A DNA stretch of 7,133 nucleotides from Campylobacterota bacterium (GCA_003646505.1 QMKT01000101.1:1-7133); one strand, 5' to 3'; positions 1-6,483 are shown, counted from the stretch's first letter. Numbers and translations are program-made. The notes: generated by a model from the letters alone, not told the origin.

Positions 1-1044
1 AAAGGGTATGATGTAGGGTACGATTCAGAGACACTCAAAAAAGAGAAATTTGATTTTGATGATACCATGACAAAGCCCTACTTTGAACAAACAAAAGTAC
101 TGGGCGGCCTGCTGGAGATCGTATCAGAACTCTTTTCCGTTACATTTAAACCTGCAGATGTGCCAACATGGCATGATTGTGTTAAAGCTTTTGATATCTT
201 TGATGATGGTACCCTTTCGGGACGTATCTACTTTGATCTTGAAGCACGTAAAGAGAAACGTGGTGGTGCATGGATGAATGACTGGGAAACACATTATGTA
301 GATACTAAAGGAGATACACATCTTGCTTCAGCATTTATAGTATGTAATTTCTCACCAACTACAGAGACTACACCTTCTCTGCTGCGTCATGATGATGTGG
401 TCACACTCTTTCACGAAATGGGACATGCCATTCACCACCTTTTTGGTCAATGTAATGAGCGTTCCGTCTCAGGTATCAATGGTGTCGCATGGGACGTAGT
501 AGAATTCCCTTCACAATTTTTAGAAAATTTTGCCTATGAAGCTGCTATTTTAAAACGTTTTGGCTTTCATTATGAAACAGGAGAACCTATCTCAGAAGAA
601 CTTATGGCTAAGATCAAAGAGACAAAAAACTACCAGGCTGCATTAGGCATCTTACGTCAAGTAGAATTTTCACTCTTTGACTTTCAACTACACCAAGACC
701 TCTACCAGGGTAAAGAGATACAAAACCTCATTGATGCTATCAGAGAAAAGACTTCATTACTAAAAGCACCAAGCCACAACAAGTTTCAGCATGGTTTTGC
801 ACATATTTTTGCAGGAGGATATGCAGCAGGCTACTACAGTTACAAATGGGCTGAAGTACTTTCTGCAGATGCATTTTTCTCCTGTCTTGATGATAAAGCA
901 GGATTCAACAAAGAGAGTGCAAAAGGCTATAAAGAGTTTATTTTAGCCAAGGGTGGAGCAAAAGAGATGAGTGACCTTTACCAGGAGTGGCTTGGACGCA
1001 AAGCAGATGTAAAAAGCCTTACAAAACTGTACGAAATAGCATAA
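1..1044 (+). CDS. prlC/opdA: M3-family zinc oligopeptidase (oligopeptidase A type), C-terminal half; 5' end outside window
   Basis: The reading frame is open from base 1, so the ATG at 67 is internal; 347 codons are visible of a family that is usually about 640-680 residues. The enzyme is a cytoplasmic zinc metallopeptidase that cleaves short peptides left by larger proteases and, in E. coli, degrades signal peptides. The zinc site is complete: HEMGH at 412-426 supplies two histidines and the catalytic glutamate, and the third ligand is the Glu of DVVEFPSQ at 502-504, 26 residues after the second His, as in thimet oligopeptidase. The stretch HIFAGGYAAGYYSY at 802-843 is the tyrosine-rich substrate/transition-state loop typical of OpdA and Dcp. 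The gene ends at TAA 1042-1044, 17 bases before the next start, suggesting co-transcription. Family assignment is firm. OpdA rather than Dcp is inferred from overall resemblance and is less certain because the N-terminal half is missing. Confidence 0.93.
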   Translation, partial: KGYDVGYDSETLKKEKFDFDDTMTKPYFEQTKVLGGLLEIVSELFSVTFKPADVPTWHDCVKAFDIFDDGTLSGRIYFDLEARKEKRGGAWMNDWETHYVDTKGDTHLASAFIVCNFSPTTETTPSLLRHDDVVTLFHEMGHAIHHLFGQCNERSVSGINGVAWDVVEFPSQFLENFAYEAAILKRFGFHYETGEPISEELMAKIKETKNYQAALGILRQVEFSLFDFQLHQDLYQGKEIQNLIDAIREKTSLLKAPSHNKFQHGFAHIFAGGYAAGYYSYKWAEVLSADAFFSCLDDKAGFNKESAKGYKEFILAKGGAKEMSDLYQEWLGRKADVKSLTKLYEIA

Positions 1045-1061
1045 AATACGAAGGAGTAAAG

Positions 1062-1577
1062 ATGAGTGAATACCGTTCACTTGCACTCACTGTTATTGGT
1101 ATCTTTATCATCACCTTACTTGGTGCATACTTTAGTCCCTCCTTTGAAGAACAAAAAACATACTTAGAGCTTTTTATGTTTTTTGGATCTTTACTTTTTA
1201 TCTTTGCTGTTGTGGCTATCTTTGCTTCTTTAGGCTTCCACTCTTTTGCACTATTTCTCAGTATTTTCCTGGCCGCTGTCATCTCATTATACGGGGTATT
1301 GGGTGCATTTATCGTAACCTCCATGACCTATTTTCTATGGGGATCTATTTTTGCTATGGAAGTGCTTTTGTTTCATAATGGAAATACGGGTGCAAAAGAG
1401 TGGTTTGTCACTCGTTATAAGTTTAAAACATTTAAAATGGAATATTATGCTTTTTATCCGCTAATGGGACTGCTCTATGTAATGTTGGAGTTTATACCTC
1501 ATCTTTTTTTAAAAGAAAAATTAGTGAAGTTCACTCCTTCAAAAGTATTGAAGGAGATGGAGGAGTTATTAGACTAA
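1062..1577 (+). CDS. Five-helix integral membrane protein of unknown function
   Basis: The protein has 171 residues and I do not recognise the family. The start at 1062 is chosen because AAGGAG (1051-1056) lies 5 bases upstream. An in-frame ATG at 987 would overlap the peptidase gene by 58 bases, has no good ribosome site and would add a polar 25-residue stretch before the first helix. Predicted membrane segments by eye are residues 7-24, 36-58, 61-80, 82-104 and 129-149. A polar, basic loop (about 105-128, containing KEWFVTRYKFKTFK) separates segments 4 and 5, and the end is a short charged tail (SKVLKEMEELLD). No catalytic or metal-binding motif is apparent. Its position 17 bases after the peptidase gene suggests a shared transcript. 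The stop codon lies only 10 bases from the end of the convergent argG gene. Confidence 0.85.
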   Translation: MSEYRSLALTVIGIFIITLLGAYFSPSFEEQKTYLELFMFFGSLLFIFAVVAIFASLGFHSFALFLSIFLAAVISLYGVLGAFIVTSMTYFLWGSIFAMEVLLFHNGNTGAKEWFVTRYKFKTFKMEYYAFYPLMGLLYVMLEFIPHLFLKEKLVKFTPSKVLKEMEELLD

Positions 1578-1594
1578 CCTTGTCAGATTAGTCT
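1571..1594. terminator. Possible bidirectional hairpin at the convergent junction with argG
   Basis: AGACTAA (1571-1577) is the exact reverse complement of TTAGTCT (1588-1594), a 7-bp stem that can gain 2 more base pairs after one mismatch, leaving the tetraloop TGTC (1581-1584). The stop codons of both convergent genes sit inside the two arms (TAA 1575-1577; TTA 1588-1590 on the plus strand). There is no run of T after either arm, so an intrinsic terminator is only a possibility. The position between two end-to-end genes is the main support. Confidence 0.3.
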
Positions 1595-2964
1595 TCCTTG
1601 GATTTAATATATTCTTCTTTTGCAGGTTTTTCGCTTTTTCCAAACCCAAAAAATCGTTTAATTCGCTGACAGATCGTAAATGACCCTGTTTCAATGCGAC
1701 AAACTTCTACTTCCTCTTCTTCACTGTTTCCAATGAGTGAAGCTATACGCTCAGGCTGTTTTTTACCTTCGATCATGAAACGTAATGCATTAAGACGAAT
1801 AAATCCTTCTGCATCTTTTTGATCATAAACATCATCTGCCTCAAAAGTAGAGTGCTCTTCAGAATAAAGTGTTCTGTCTGATCTTCTACCTACCACAATT
1901 ACAGACCCTTTGTAAAGTTTCAGTTTTACATCACCTTGTACTTGATCTTGTGTTGCATCAATCGCAGCCTGCAACATACGACGCTCTGGAGACCACCATA
2001 AGCCGTTATAAATGAGTTTTGCATACTTAGGCATAAGCTCATCTTTCATGTGAGCCTCTTCTCTGTCCAATGTAATGGATTCAATAGCTCTATGTGCTTT
2101 AAGCATGATAGTTCCACCTGGTGTTTCATAACATCCACGTGCTTTCATACCAACCATACGGTTTTCTACAATGTCAATACGCCCAATACCATGTTTGTTA
2201 CCATAGTCGTTCAATGTTTTCAACATCGTAGCAGGGCTCATCTCTTCACGGTTGATCGCTACAGGGTCACCATTGATGTAAGAGAGTGTAATATATTCTG
2301 CTTCATCCGGCGCTTTTTCAGGACTTACAGACCATAACCACATATCTTCTTCCGGTTCTGCATAAGGGTTTTCCAAATGCTCACCCTCATAAGAGATGTG
2401 AAGTAAGTTTGCATCCATAGAGTATGGTTTAGCTTGACCTTTGCCATCAATATCTATGCCATGTTCTTCCGCATACTTTAATAATTTGGTACGTGAGTTC
2501 AAGTCCCATTCTCTCCAAGGTGCGATCACCGCGATATCTGGATCAAGCGCCAGGTAACCAAGCTCAAAACGTACCTGGTCATTTCCCTTACCGGTAGCAC
2601 CATGACTTACAGCATCCGCACCCGTTTGATGTGCGATCTCTATCTGTTTTTTAGAGATAAGCGGACGTGCTATAGATGTACCAAGTAAGTATTCTCCCTC
2701 ATAAATAGCATTGGCTCTGAACATAGGGAAAACAAAATCTTTTACAAACTCTTCTCTAAGGTCAAGAATAAAGATATTTTCTTCCTTGATTCCCATGTCA
2801 AGTGCTTTTTTACGTGCAGGCTCTACCTCTTCACCCTGACCCAGGTCAGCAGTAAAAGTAACCACTTCACACGCATACTCATCTTGTAGCCATTTTAAAA
2901 TAATGCTTGTATCAAGCCCACCCGAGTAAGCCAATACCGCTTTTTTGATCTTTCTTTTTGCCAT
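1588..2964 (-). CDS. argG: Argininosuccinate synthase with C-terminal extension
   Basis: ArgG joins citrulline and aspartate using ATP to form argininosuccinate, the penultimate step of arginine synthesis, in the cytoplasm as a homotetramer. The ATP pyrophosphatase loop AYSGGLDTS is at residues 12-20. Other family blocks are GTSIARPLI (95-103), the substrate-binding [14 protein letters not shown] (121-134), APWRE (148-152), [20 protein letters not shown] (181-200) and ETPGGTI (280-286). The start is supported by AAAGG (plus-strand 2972-2976) 7 bases upstream. The usual length is about 400-407 residues and the normal end falls near [12 protein letters not shown] (391-402). This protein runs to 458, with a tail that has an acidic run (EEEEVEVE-like, 415-420) and then a basic amphipathic stretch ([13 protein letters not shown], 434-446). 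The gene stands alone on the minus strand between divergent and convergent neighbours, so it is probably monocistronic. Identity is very secure; the role of the tail is unknown. Confidence 0.98.
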   Translation of the reverse strand: MAKRKIKKAVLAYSGGLDTSIILKWLQDEYACEVVTFTADLGQGEEVEPARKKALDMGIKEENIFILDLREEFVKDFVFPMFRANAIYEGEYLLGTSIARPLISKKQIEIAHQTGADAVSHGATGKGNDQVRFELGYLALDPDIAVIAPWREWDLNSRTKLLKYAEEHGIDIDGKGQAKPYSMDANLLHISYEGEHLENPYAEPEEDMWLWSVSPEKAPDEAEYITLSYINGDPVAINREEMSPATMLKTLNDYGNKHGIGRIDIVENRMVGMKARGCYETPGGTIMLKAHRAIESITLDREEAHMKDELMPKYAKLIYNGLWWSPERRMLQAAIDATQDQVQGDVKLKLYKGSVIVVGRRSDRTLYSEEHSTFEADDVYDQKDAEGFIRLNALRFMIEGKKQPERIASLIGNSEEEEVEVCRIETGSFTICQRIKRFFGFGKSEKPAKEEYIKSKED

Positions 2965-2971
2965 GCTATAG

Positions 2972-3012
2972 CCTTTAGTTAATAATATTGTCGCGATTTT
3001 ATCATAATATTG
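2972..3012 (-). promoter_or_regulatory. argG promoter region with paired 9-bp direct repeats
   Basis: Read on the minus strand, TATGAT (plus 3001-3006) is a plausible -10 box about 37 bases before the argG start, followed by the ribosome site AAAGG (2972-2976). The 9-mer ATAATATTG occurs exactly twice, at 2982-2990 and 3004-3012, 22 bases (about two helical turns) apart. One copy overlaps the -10 and the other lies just downstream of the expected transcript start. Each copy contains the palindrome AATATT. This is where a repressor would be expected to bind, but the DNA is very AT-rich and no regulator is identified. Confidence 0.4.
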
Positions 3013-3047
3013 GTTATGGTTCGATTTATCAAGTGCTATAACATCTA

Positions 3048-3056
3048 TGCTATAAT
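3048..3056 (+). promoter_or_regulatory. Extended -10 promoter for the 118-residue membrane protein gene
   Basis: TGCTATAAT at 3048-3056 is a perfect extended -10, the sigma-70 promoter form common in Campylobacterota, where a -35 is usually not recognisable. It lies 26 bases before the start codon at 3083. A second partial copy, TGCTATAA, occurs 14 bases upstream at 3034-3041 and may be an alternative start or a chance repeat. The ribosome site is the weak AAAGAG (3072-3077) 5 bases before the ATG. Confidence 0.65.
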
Positions 3057-3082
3057 TAGATATATGAAAGAAAAGAGTACTT

Positions 3083-3439
3083 ATGAATCAAACAGAAAAA
3101 AATAGCTTTTCACTGCAAACAATGAAAGAAAAAGGCTCAGGTCTTCTTGAAGTGGCAGGAGGTTTCCTTTCCAATGCCATTGCGATCTTTAAAAAAGATG
3201 AATCTACTATGACAGTTGATGAGAAGGTAGAAAAACAGCATCTTTTGAACTTCGTTTATGGTATGGGTGCGGGGATAGTGATCTACCATTTCCTCATAGG
3301 AGCAGTACTTATTTTAGGCATAATATGGTTCTATAATCTCTCTTTGAAAAAGACAAAAACGATCATTCATGAACATAAACCTGTAAAAAGAACCTACAAA
3401 AAAAGAAAAACAATACAAAGCGATAAAAAAGAGGCCTAA
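3083..3439 (+). CDS. Small membrane protein with highly basic C-terminal tail, unknown function
   Basis: The protein has 118 residues and I do not recognise the family. The N-terminal half is soluble and of mixed charge, with a moderately hydrophobic stretch at 19-36 ([16 protein letters not shown]) that could be an amphipathic helix. One clear membrane segment spans about 61-85 ([24 protein letters not shown]). The tail from 88 to 118 has about 12 Lys/Arg in 31 residues (for example KRTYKKRK). By the positive-inside rule the tail should be cytoplasmic, where it could contact nucleic acid or acidic lipids; that is inference only. The start at 3083 follows AAAGAG with 5-base spacing and a strong extended -10 promoter. 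It is divergent from argG and convergent with the kinase gene, so it is probably transcribed alone. A standalone promoter and a well-organised protein argue that it is a real gene. Confidence 0.8.
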   Translation: MNQTEKNSFSLQTMKEKGSGLLEVAGGFLSNAIAIFKKDESTMTVDEKVEKQHLLNFVYGMGAGIVIYHFLIGAVLILGIIWFYNLSLKKTKTIIHEHKPVKRTYKKRKTIQSDKKEA

Positions 3440-3455
3440 AGATTTAAAAAATCTT
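3439..3455. terminator. Possible hairpin at the convergent junction with the kinase gene
   Basis: AAGATTT (3439-3445) and AAATCTT (3449-3455) form a 7-bp stem with the loop AAA, filling most of the 20-base space between two convergent genes. The stem is AT-rich and no T-run follows on either strand, so it is a weak terminator candidate at best. Confidence 0.3.
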
Positions 3456-3459
3456 ACTG

Positions 3460-4656
3460 CTATTCCCTATACGGCAATTCTATAATAAATTCAGCGCCAT
3501 TCTCAGCATTTGAGAACAGTTTATTTTGAACATAAATGCTTCCATTCATGTTCTTTTCAATGATCTGTTTACACATATATAAACCGATCCCCGTTCCTTT
3601 TCCCTGCTCTTTTGTCGTAAAATAAGGGTTAAACACTTTGTCTAAAACATTTTCTGGTATACCCCCTGCATTATCTGAAATAGAAATCAATAGTCTATCT
3701 TCCAACAATGTTGTTTCTATATAGATACAACGTTTTTCATAAAGATCATTTTGAAGAAGTGCATCTTTTGCATTTGAAAAAATATTAAGTAATGTTTGTG
3801 CAAATTCATTGGGATACCCCATAATATGTACCAGATCATTGCGTCCCAATCGAATAAACTCAATAGCTGACGTCTCCATACTGTGATTGAGCAGATCTAT
3901 CGTATGGTCAATACTGTTTTCAATAAAATACTCTTCTTTCTCTTTATTTGGATGAAAGAAATTTTGAAAATCTGTAATGGTTTGACTCATTTGCTGTAGT
4001 ATTTTCTTTATATCTTCTATGTTCTGATTGAAAAAATCTGATTCTAGTTTACCCAGTTGATATTTAAAATGAATATTTTGCACAATTGCAGAGACCATGG
4101 AGAGAGGTTGTCGCCATTGATGCGCGATGTTATTGATCATTTCTCCCATTTGGGCAAGTCTTGCATGTTGAAACATGACAACATCTTTTTTTCGATTTTC
4201 GTCGATCTCTTGCTGGATCTGTTTTTCAAGCCTATATATCGTATTTGCATATTGGGCAAGTACACCTTTAAAATTTAAGTCAAATACGTAAGATATCTCT
4301 TCAAACAGTGCTTTAGAAGCTATATCCAGATCAAAAGTCAAATTGATCATTGCTTTTCGTGCATGGGTACAGATAATAAAAAGTTCATCTGCTGAGATAT
4401 CATGTTCTTTAAGATAGATCATAAAATCTGCCATTACAGGACAATCCCCAATCTTCTTTGTCTGTTCGACCACTCCAAAATAATAATCCAATATATTGAT
4501 AGCATAGACTGATTTAAACAATTCAATATCTATATGATGTTTATCCAAAACCTCTAAAACCATCGGGAAGTTCACCCATCGCTCAAGTATGTCATTTTTT
4601 CTAGATGACAGTTGAACTGAAACTGAAATTAATGTTGTAATTTGTTGTTTTAACAT
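3460..4656 (-). CDS. Soluble sensor histidine kinase with unidentified N-terminal sensor domain
   Basis: The protein has 398 residues and should phosphorylate a partner response regulator. The dimerisation/phosphoacceptor block is INNIAHQWRQPL with His179 as the expected phosphorylation site. The ATPase domain follows with the N box NIFSNAKDAL (Asn295), the G1 box DNAGGIP (328-334), an F-box-like NPYFTTKE (343-350) and the G2 box GKGTGIGL (352-359), ending in GAEFIIELPYRE. All catalytic boxes look intact. No membrane segment is visible, so it should be cytoplasmic. Residues 1 to about 140 are helical, with features such as ILERWVNFP (23-31), GDCPVMADF (70-78) and IICTHARKAM (94-103); they resemble no PAS, GAF or HAMP domain I know. 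A coiled coil (about 140-165) joins it to the catalytic part. The start is supported by GGGGAGAG (plus 4662-4669), 5 bases upstream. It is divergent from the REC-GGDEF-EAL gene, its likely partner. Confidence 0.93.
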   Translation of the reverse strand: MLKQQITTLISVSVQLSSRKNDILERWVNFPMVLEVLDKHHIDIELFKSVYAINILDYYFGVVEQTKKIGDCPVMADFMIYLKEHDISADELFIICTHARKAMINLTFDLDIASKALFEEISYVFDLNFKGVLAQYANTIYRLEKQIQQEIDENRKKDVVMFQHARLAQMGEMINNIAHQWRQPLSMVSAIVQNIHFKYQLGKLESDFFNQNIEDIKKILQQMSQTITDFQNFFHPNKEKEEYFIENSIDHTIDLLNHSMETSAIEFIRLGRNDLVHIMGYPNEFAQTLLNIFSNAKDALLQNDLYEKRCIYIETTLLEDRLLISISDNAGGIPENVLDKVFNPYFTTKEQGKGTGIGLYMCKQIIEKNMNGSIYVQNKLFSNAENGAEFIIELPYRE

Positions 4657-4661
4657 ATGAT

Positions 4662-4683
4662 CTCTCCCCTCATATCGAGTATA
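4662..4683 (-). promoter_or_regulatory. Ribosome site and possible -10 box for the kinase gene
   Basis: On the minus strand, GGGGAGAG (plus 4662-4669) is a strong ribosome site that fixes the start at 4656. TATACT (plus 4678-4683) is a possible -10, but it would place the transcript start almost on the ribosome site. AT-rich alternatives lie further upstream (plus 4684-4700), so the exact promoter is unsure. Confidence 0.35.
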
Positions 4684-4726
4684 TAATCTATATTTTCCAA
4701 TAAAATTACTTTATTTAATATGAATT

Positions 4727-4749
4727 TATAATAATAAGTGTATTCTTAT
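4727..4749 (+). promoter_or_regulatory. Promoter of the REC-GGDEF-EAL gene with a small palindrome at the transcript start
   Basis: TATAAT at 4727-4732 is a consensus -10 box 37 bases before the start codon. Just after it, ATAAG (4734-4738 region) and CTTAT (4745-4749) form a 5-bp inverted repeat with the loop TGTATT, placed around the expected transcript start, where an operator could sit. The ribosome site AAAGG (4759-4763) is 6 bases before the ATG. The -10 call is reasonable; the palindrome is short and may be chance in AT-rich DNA. Confidence 0.45.
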
Positions 4750-4769
4750 CTATATATGAAAGGCTAAAC

Positions 4770-6392
4770 ATGAATATTGATGACTTAAAAGAACTTACCG
4801 TTTTATATGTTGAAGATGAAGATGTATTACGGAACAATATAGCCGATATGCTTCAAGATGTTTGTAAAGGAGTTTTTACAGCAAGTAACGGAGAAGAAGG
4901 ATATAAACTTTTTTTAGAAAAGAAAGACCATATCAATGTTATAATTTCAGACATTCAAATGCCCAAACTTTCCGGTATTGAAATGGCCAAAAAAATAAAA
5001 GCGGTCACTTTAGATATACCTATCATTATCACTACAGCTTTTTCAGATGCAAAATACCTCTATGAGTCCATTAATGTTGGTATTGATGCTTATACAGAGA
5101 AGCCTGTAGATATGATGCACTTAATCCAAACCATACAAAAAGCCATCTTGCCTTTTGCACAAAAAAAAGCACTGATAAAACAAGCCTTCACAGATAAACT
5201 AACCGGCTTGGGTAATAGAGCTGCCTTAGACATACAACTTGATAAACAAGTGCATAAGGGTCTGATAATTTTGGATATTGATGAATTTAAAGTCATCAAT
5301 GATCTCTATGGTACAGAAATAGGAAGTTATGTTTTAAAAGAATTTGCACAATTCCTCTCATTGCATAAAAAAGAAAATTGGGATCTCTATCGTATTGGTT
5401 CGGATGATTTTGCTTTTATCGTACATGAACATTCAAATCAAAAATATTATGAACAACATATCCAGATGATCCTAGAAAAGTTAAAAGACTTTTATATCTA
5501 TCAACATACACATGATATTAAGATCAATGTCAATATGACAGTGGGTATCTCTCTAGAGAAAGAAAATTTACTTGAAACTGCCGATATGGCATTACGAAGA
5601 GCAAAAGAGACAAAACAACATTATCTTTTATACAGTGATAAATATAGCTATAAGAAAGTGTATGAGAATGATATTCAATGGATTCAGCGTATAGATGTTG
5701 CCATAAAATCTAATAATATCATTCCTTTTTTTCAACCTATTGTAGATACAGATCAAAAGGTCGTTAAATATGAATGTTTAATGCGTTTGAAAGAAGGTGA
5801 GGATTATTATTCTCCTATTTTCTTTCTAGAGACTGCCAAGAAAAACAAAACATACAAAAAATTGACCATGCTCATGTTACGTAAGATCTTCACCGTCATA
5901 CAAAAATTCCCACAATATGACTTTAGTATCAACCTCTCTCATATCGATATCACAGATAAAGAAATAGTACAATACATTATTAAAAATGTTACAGAGAAGA
6001 AATTAGGTTCACAGCTTATCTTTGAGATCTTAGAAGATGAAGGCTTAGAAGACAAAGAGCAATTTAGCCACTTTGTGCATGAGATAAAAGAGCTAGGTGG
6101 CAGAATCGCAATTGATGATTTTGGAACAGGGTATTCTAACTTTTCTTATCTTTTAGAACTCAAACCTGATATCATCAAAATTGATGGCTCACTGATTAAA
6201 GATATTCATATCAATAAAAATTCTTATATCATTACAGAGGCTATTGTTGCATTTTCAAAACGTTTAGACATAGATGTAGTTGGAGAATACGTTCACTCAA
6301 AAGAAGTATATGAGACCTTGAAAACTTTGAACATAGACAATTTTCAAGGCTATTACTTTGGAGAACCTATCCCAGAAGATGGACTTAAATAG
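4770..6392 (+). CDS. Response regulator with REC, degenerate GGDEF and EAL domains (c-di-GMP phosphodiesterase)
   Basis: The protein has 540 residues in three domains. The receiver (about 8-125) has acidic pocket Glu15/Asp16, phosphoacceptor Asp61 in IISDIQMP, Thr89 and Lys111 in EKP, all intact. The GGDEF domain (about 138-290) begins with DKLTGLGNR and has LDIDEFKVIND, but its signature reads GSDDF (210-214) and the usual RxxD inhibitory site is absent, so cyclase activity is doubtful. The EAL domain (about 312-535) has ECLMR (Glu335), Asn388 in INLS, Glu419 in FEILE, DDFGTGYS (Asp449/Asp450), Lys470 and Gln526 in FQGYYF. The loop usually AEGVE reads GEYVH, keeping the first Glu (506) but with His509 in place of the second. 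It should hydrolyse cyclic-di-GMP to pGpG under control of phosphorylation, probably by the divergent kinase. GTP binding to the degenerate domain might tune the EAL domain, as known for some relatives. No membrane segment is visible. Confidence 0.95.
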   Translation: MNIDDLKELTVLYVEDEDVLRNNIADMLQDVCKGVFTASNGEEGYKLFLEKKDHINVIISDIQMPKLSGIEMAKKIKAVTLDIPIIITTAFSDAKYLYESINVGIDAYTEKPVDMMHLIQTIQKAILPFAQKKALIKQAFTDKLTGLGNRAALDIQLDKQVHKGLIILDIDEFKVINDLYGTEIGSYVLKEFAQFLSLHKKENWDLYRIGSDDFAFIVHEHSNQKYYEQHIQMILEKLKDFYIYQHTHDIKINVNMTVGISLEKENLLETADMALRRAKETKQHYLLYSDKYSYKKVYENDIQWIQRIDVAIKSNNIIPFFQPIVDTDQKVVKYECLMRLKEGEDYYSPIFFLETAKKNKTYKKLTMLMLRKIFTVIQKFPQYDFSINLSHIDITDKEIVQYIIKNVTEKKLGSQLIFEILEDEGLEDKEQFSHFVHEIKELGGRIAIDDFGTGYSNFSYLLELKPDIIKIDGSLIKDIHINKNSYIITEAIVAFSKRLDIDVVGEYVHSKEVYETLKTLNIDNFQGYYFGEPIPEDGLK

Positions 6393-6477
6393 TAGGATTT
6401 GTATTCATTGACATAAAGTAGTTTTTTTCAGACATATTTTCTCCAGGAGTGTAATGAGAAAGAGTATACAAATCCTA
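6393..6477. repeat. Perfect 12-bp inverted repeat with 61-base spacer, between the EAL gene and pdxJ
   Basis: TAGGATTTGTAT (6393-6404) is the exact reverse complement of ATACAAATCCTA (6466-6477). A second possible helix inside it, TCATTG (6405-6410) with TAATGA (6452-6457), continues directly on the 5' side, so a transcript could fold into a long bulged stem. The first arm starts right after the stop codon of the EAL gene. No T-run follows the right arm, which argues against a standard intrinsic terminator. It could be a structured 3' end, an RNA regulatory element, or the remains of a tiny inverted-repeat insertion. CTTAAA occurs on both sides (6384-6389 and 6479-6484), but at unequal distances from the arms. 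Confidence 0.6.
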
Positions 6478-6483
6478 TCTTAA
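6454..6483 (+). CDS. Possible 9-residue leader peptide (MRKSIQILS)
   Basis: ATG at 6454 follows AGGAG (6445-6449) with 4-base spacing and opens a 9-codon frame ending at TAA 6481-6483. It lies inside the inverted repeat, and its last codons overlap the right arm, so translation would melt the stem. A consensus -35-like TTGACA sits at 6408-6413, with only a poor -10 (CATATT, 6433-6438). The main pdxJ promoter is downstream of this frame, so it would be translated only from an upstream transcript. So short a frame can easily arise by chance. Confidence 0.2.
   Translation: MRKSIQILS

Noticed and set aside
67..1044. ATG at 67 as the true start of the M3 peptidase
   Set aside because: The frame is open to base 1 and the peptide upstream of 67 continues smoothly into conserved family sequence; the protein would be half the family length.
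987..1061. Longer N-terminus for the membrane protein, starting at ATG 987
   Set aside because: It overlaps the peptidase gene by 58 bases, lacks a good ribosome site and adds a polar stretch before the first helix, while ATG 1062 has AAGGAG at ideal spacing.
2050..2337. 95-residue frame on the plus strand inside argG
   Set aside because: It lies opposite a strongly conserved enzyme, has no ribosome site and its Cys/Phe/Thr-rich composition is typical of an antisense shadow.
4057..4278. 73-residue plus-strand frame inside the histidine kinase gene
   Set aside because: It is antisense to the phosphoacceptor region of an intact kinase, with no independent signals.
6408..6438. Sigma-70 promoter built on TTGACA (6408-6413)
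   Set aside because: The -35 is perfect but the best -10 (CATATT) has a 19-base spacer and only 4 of 6 matches; promoters in this phylum rely on the extended -10, and a perfect one exists at 6491-6499.
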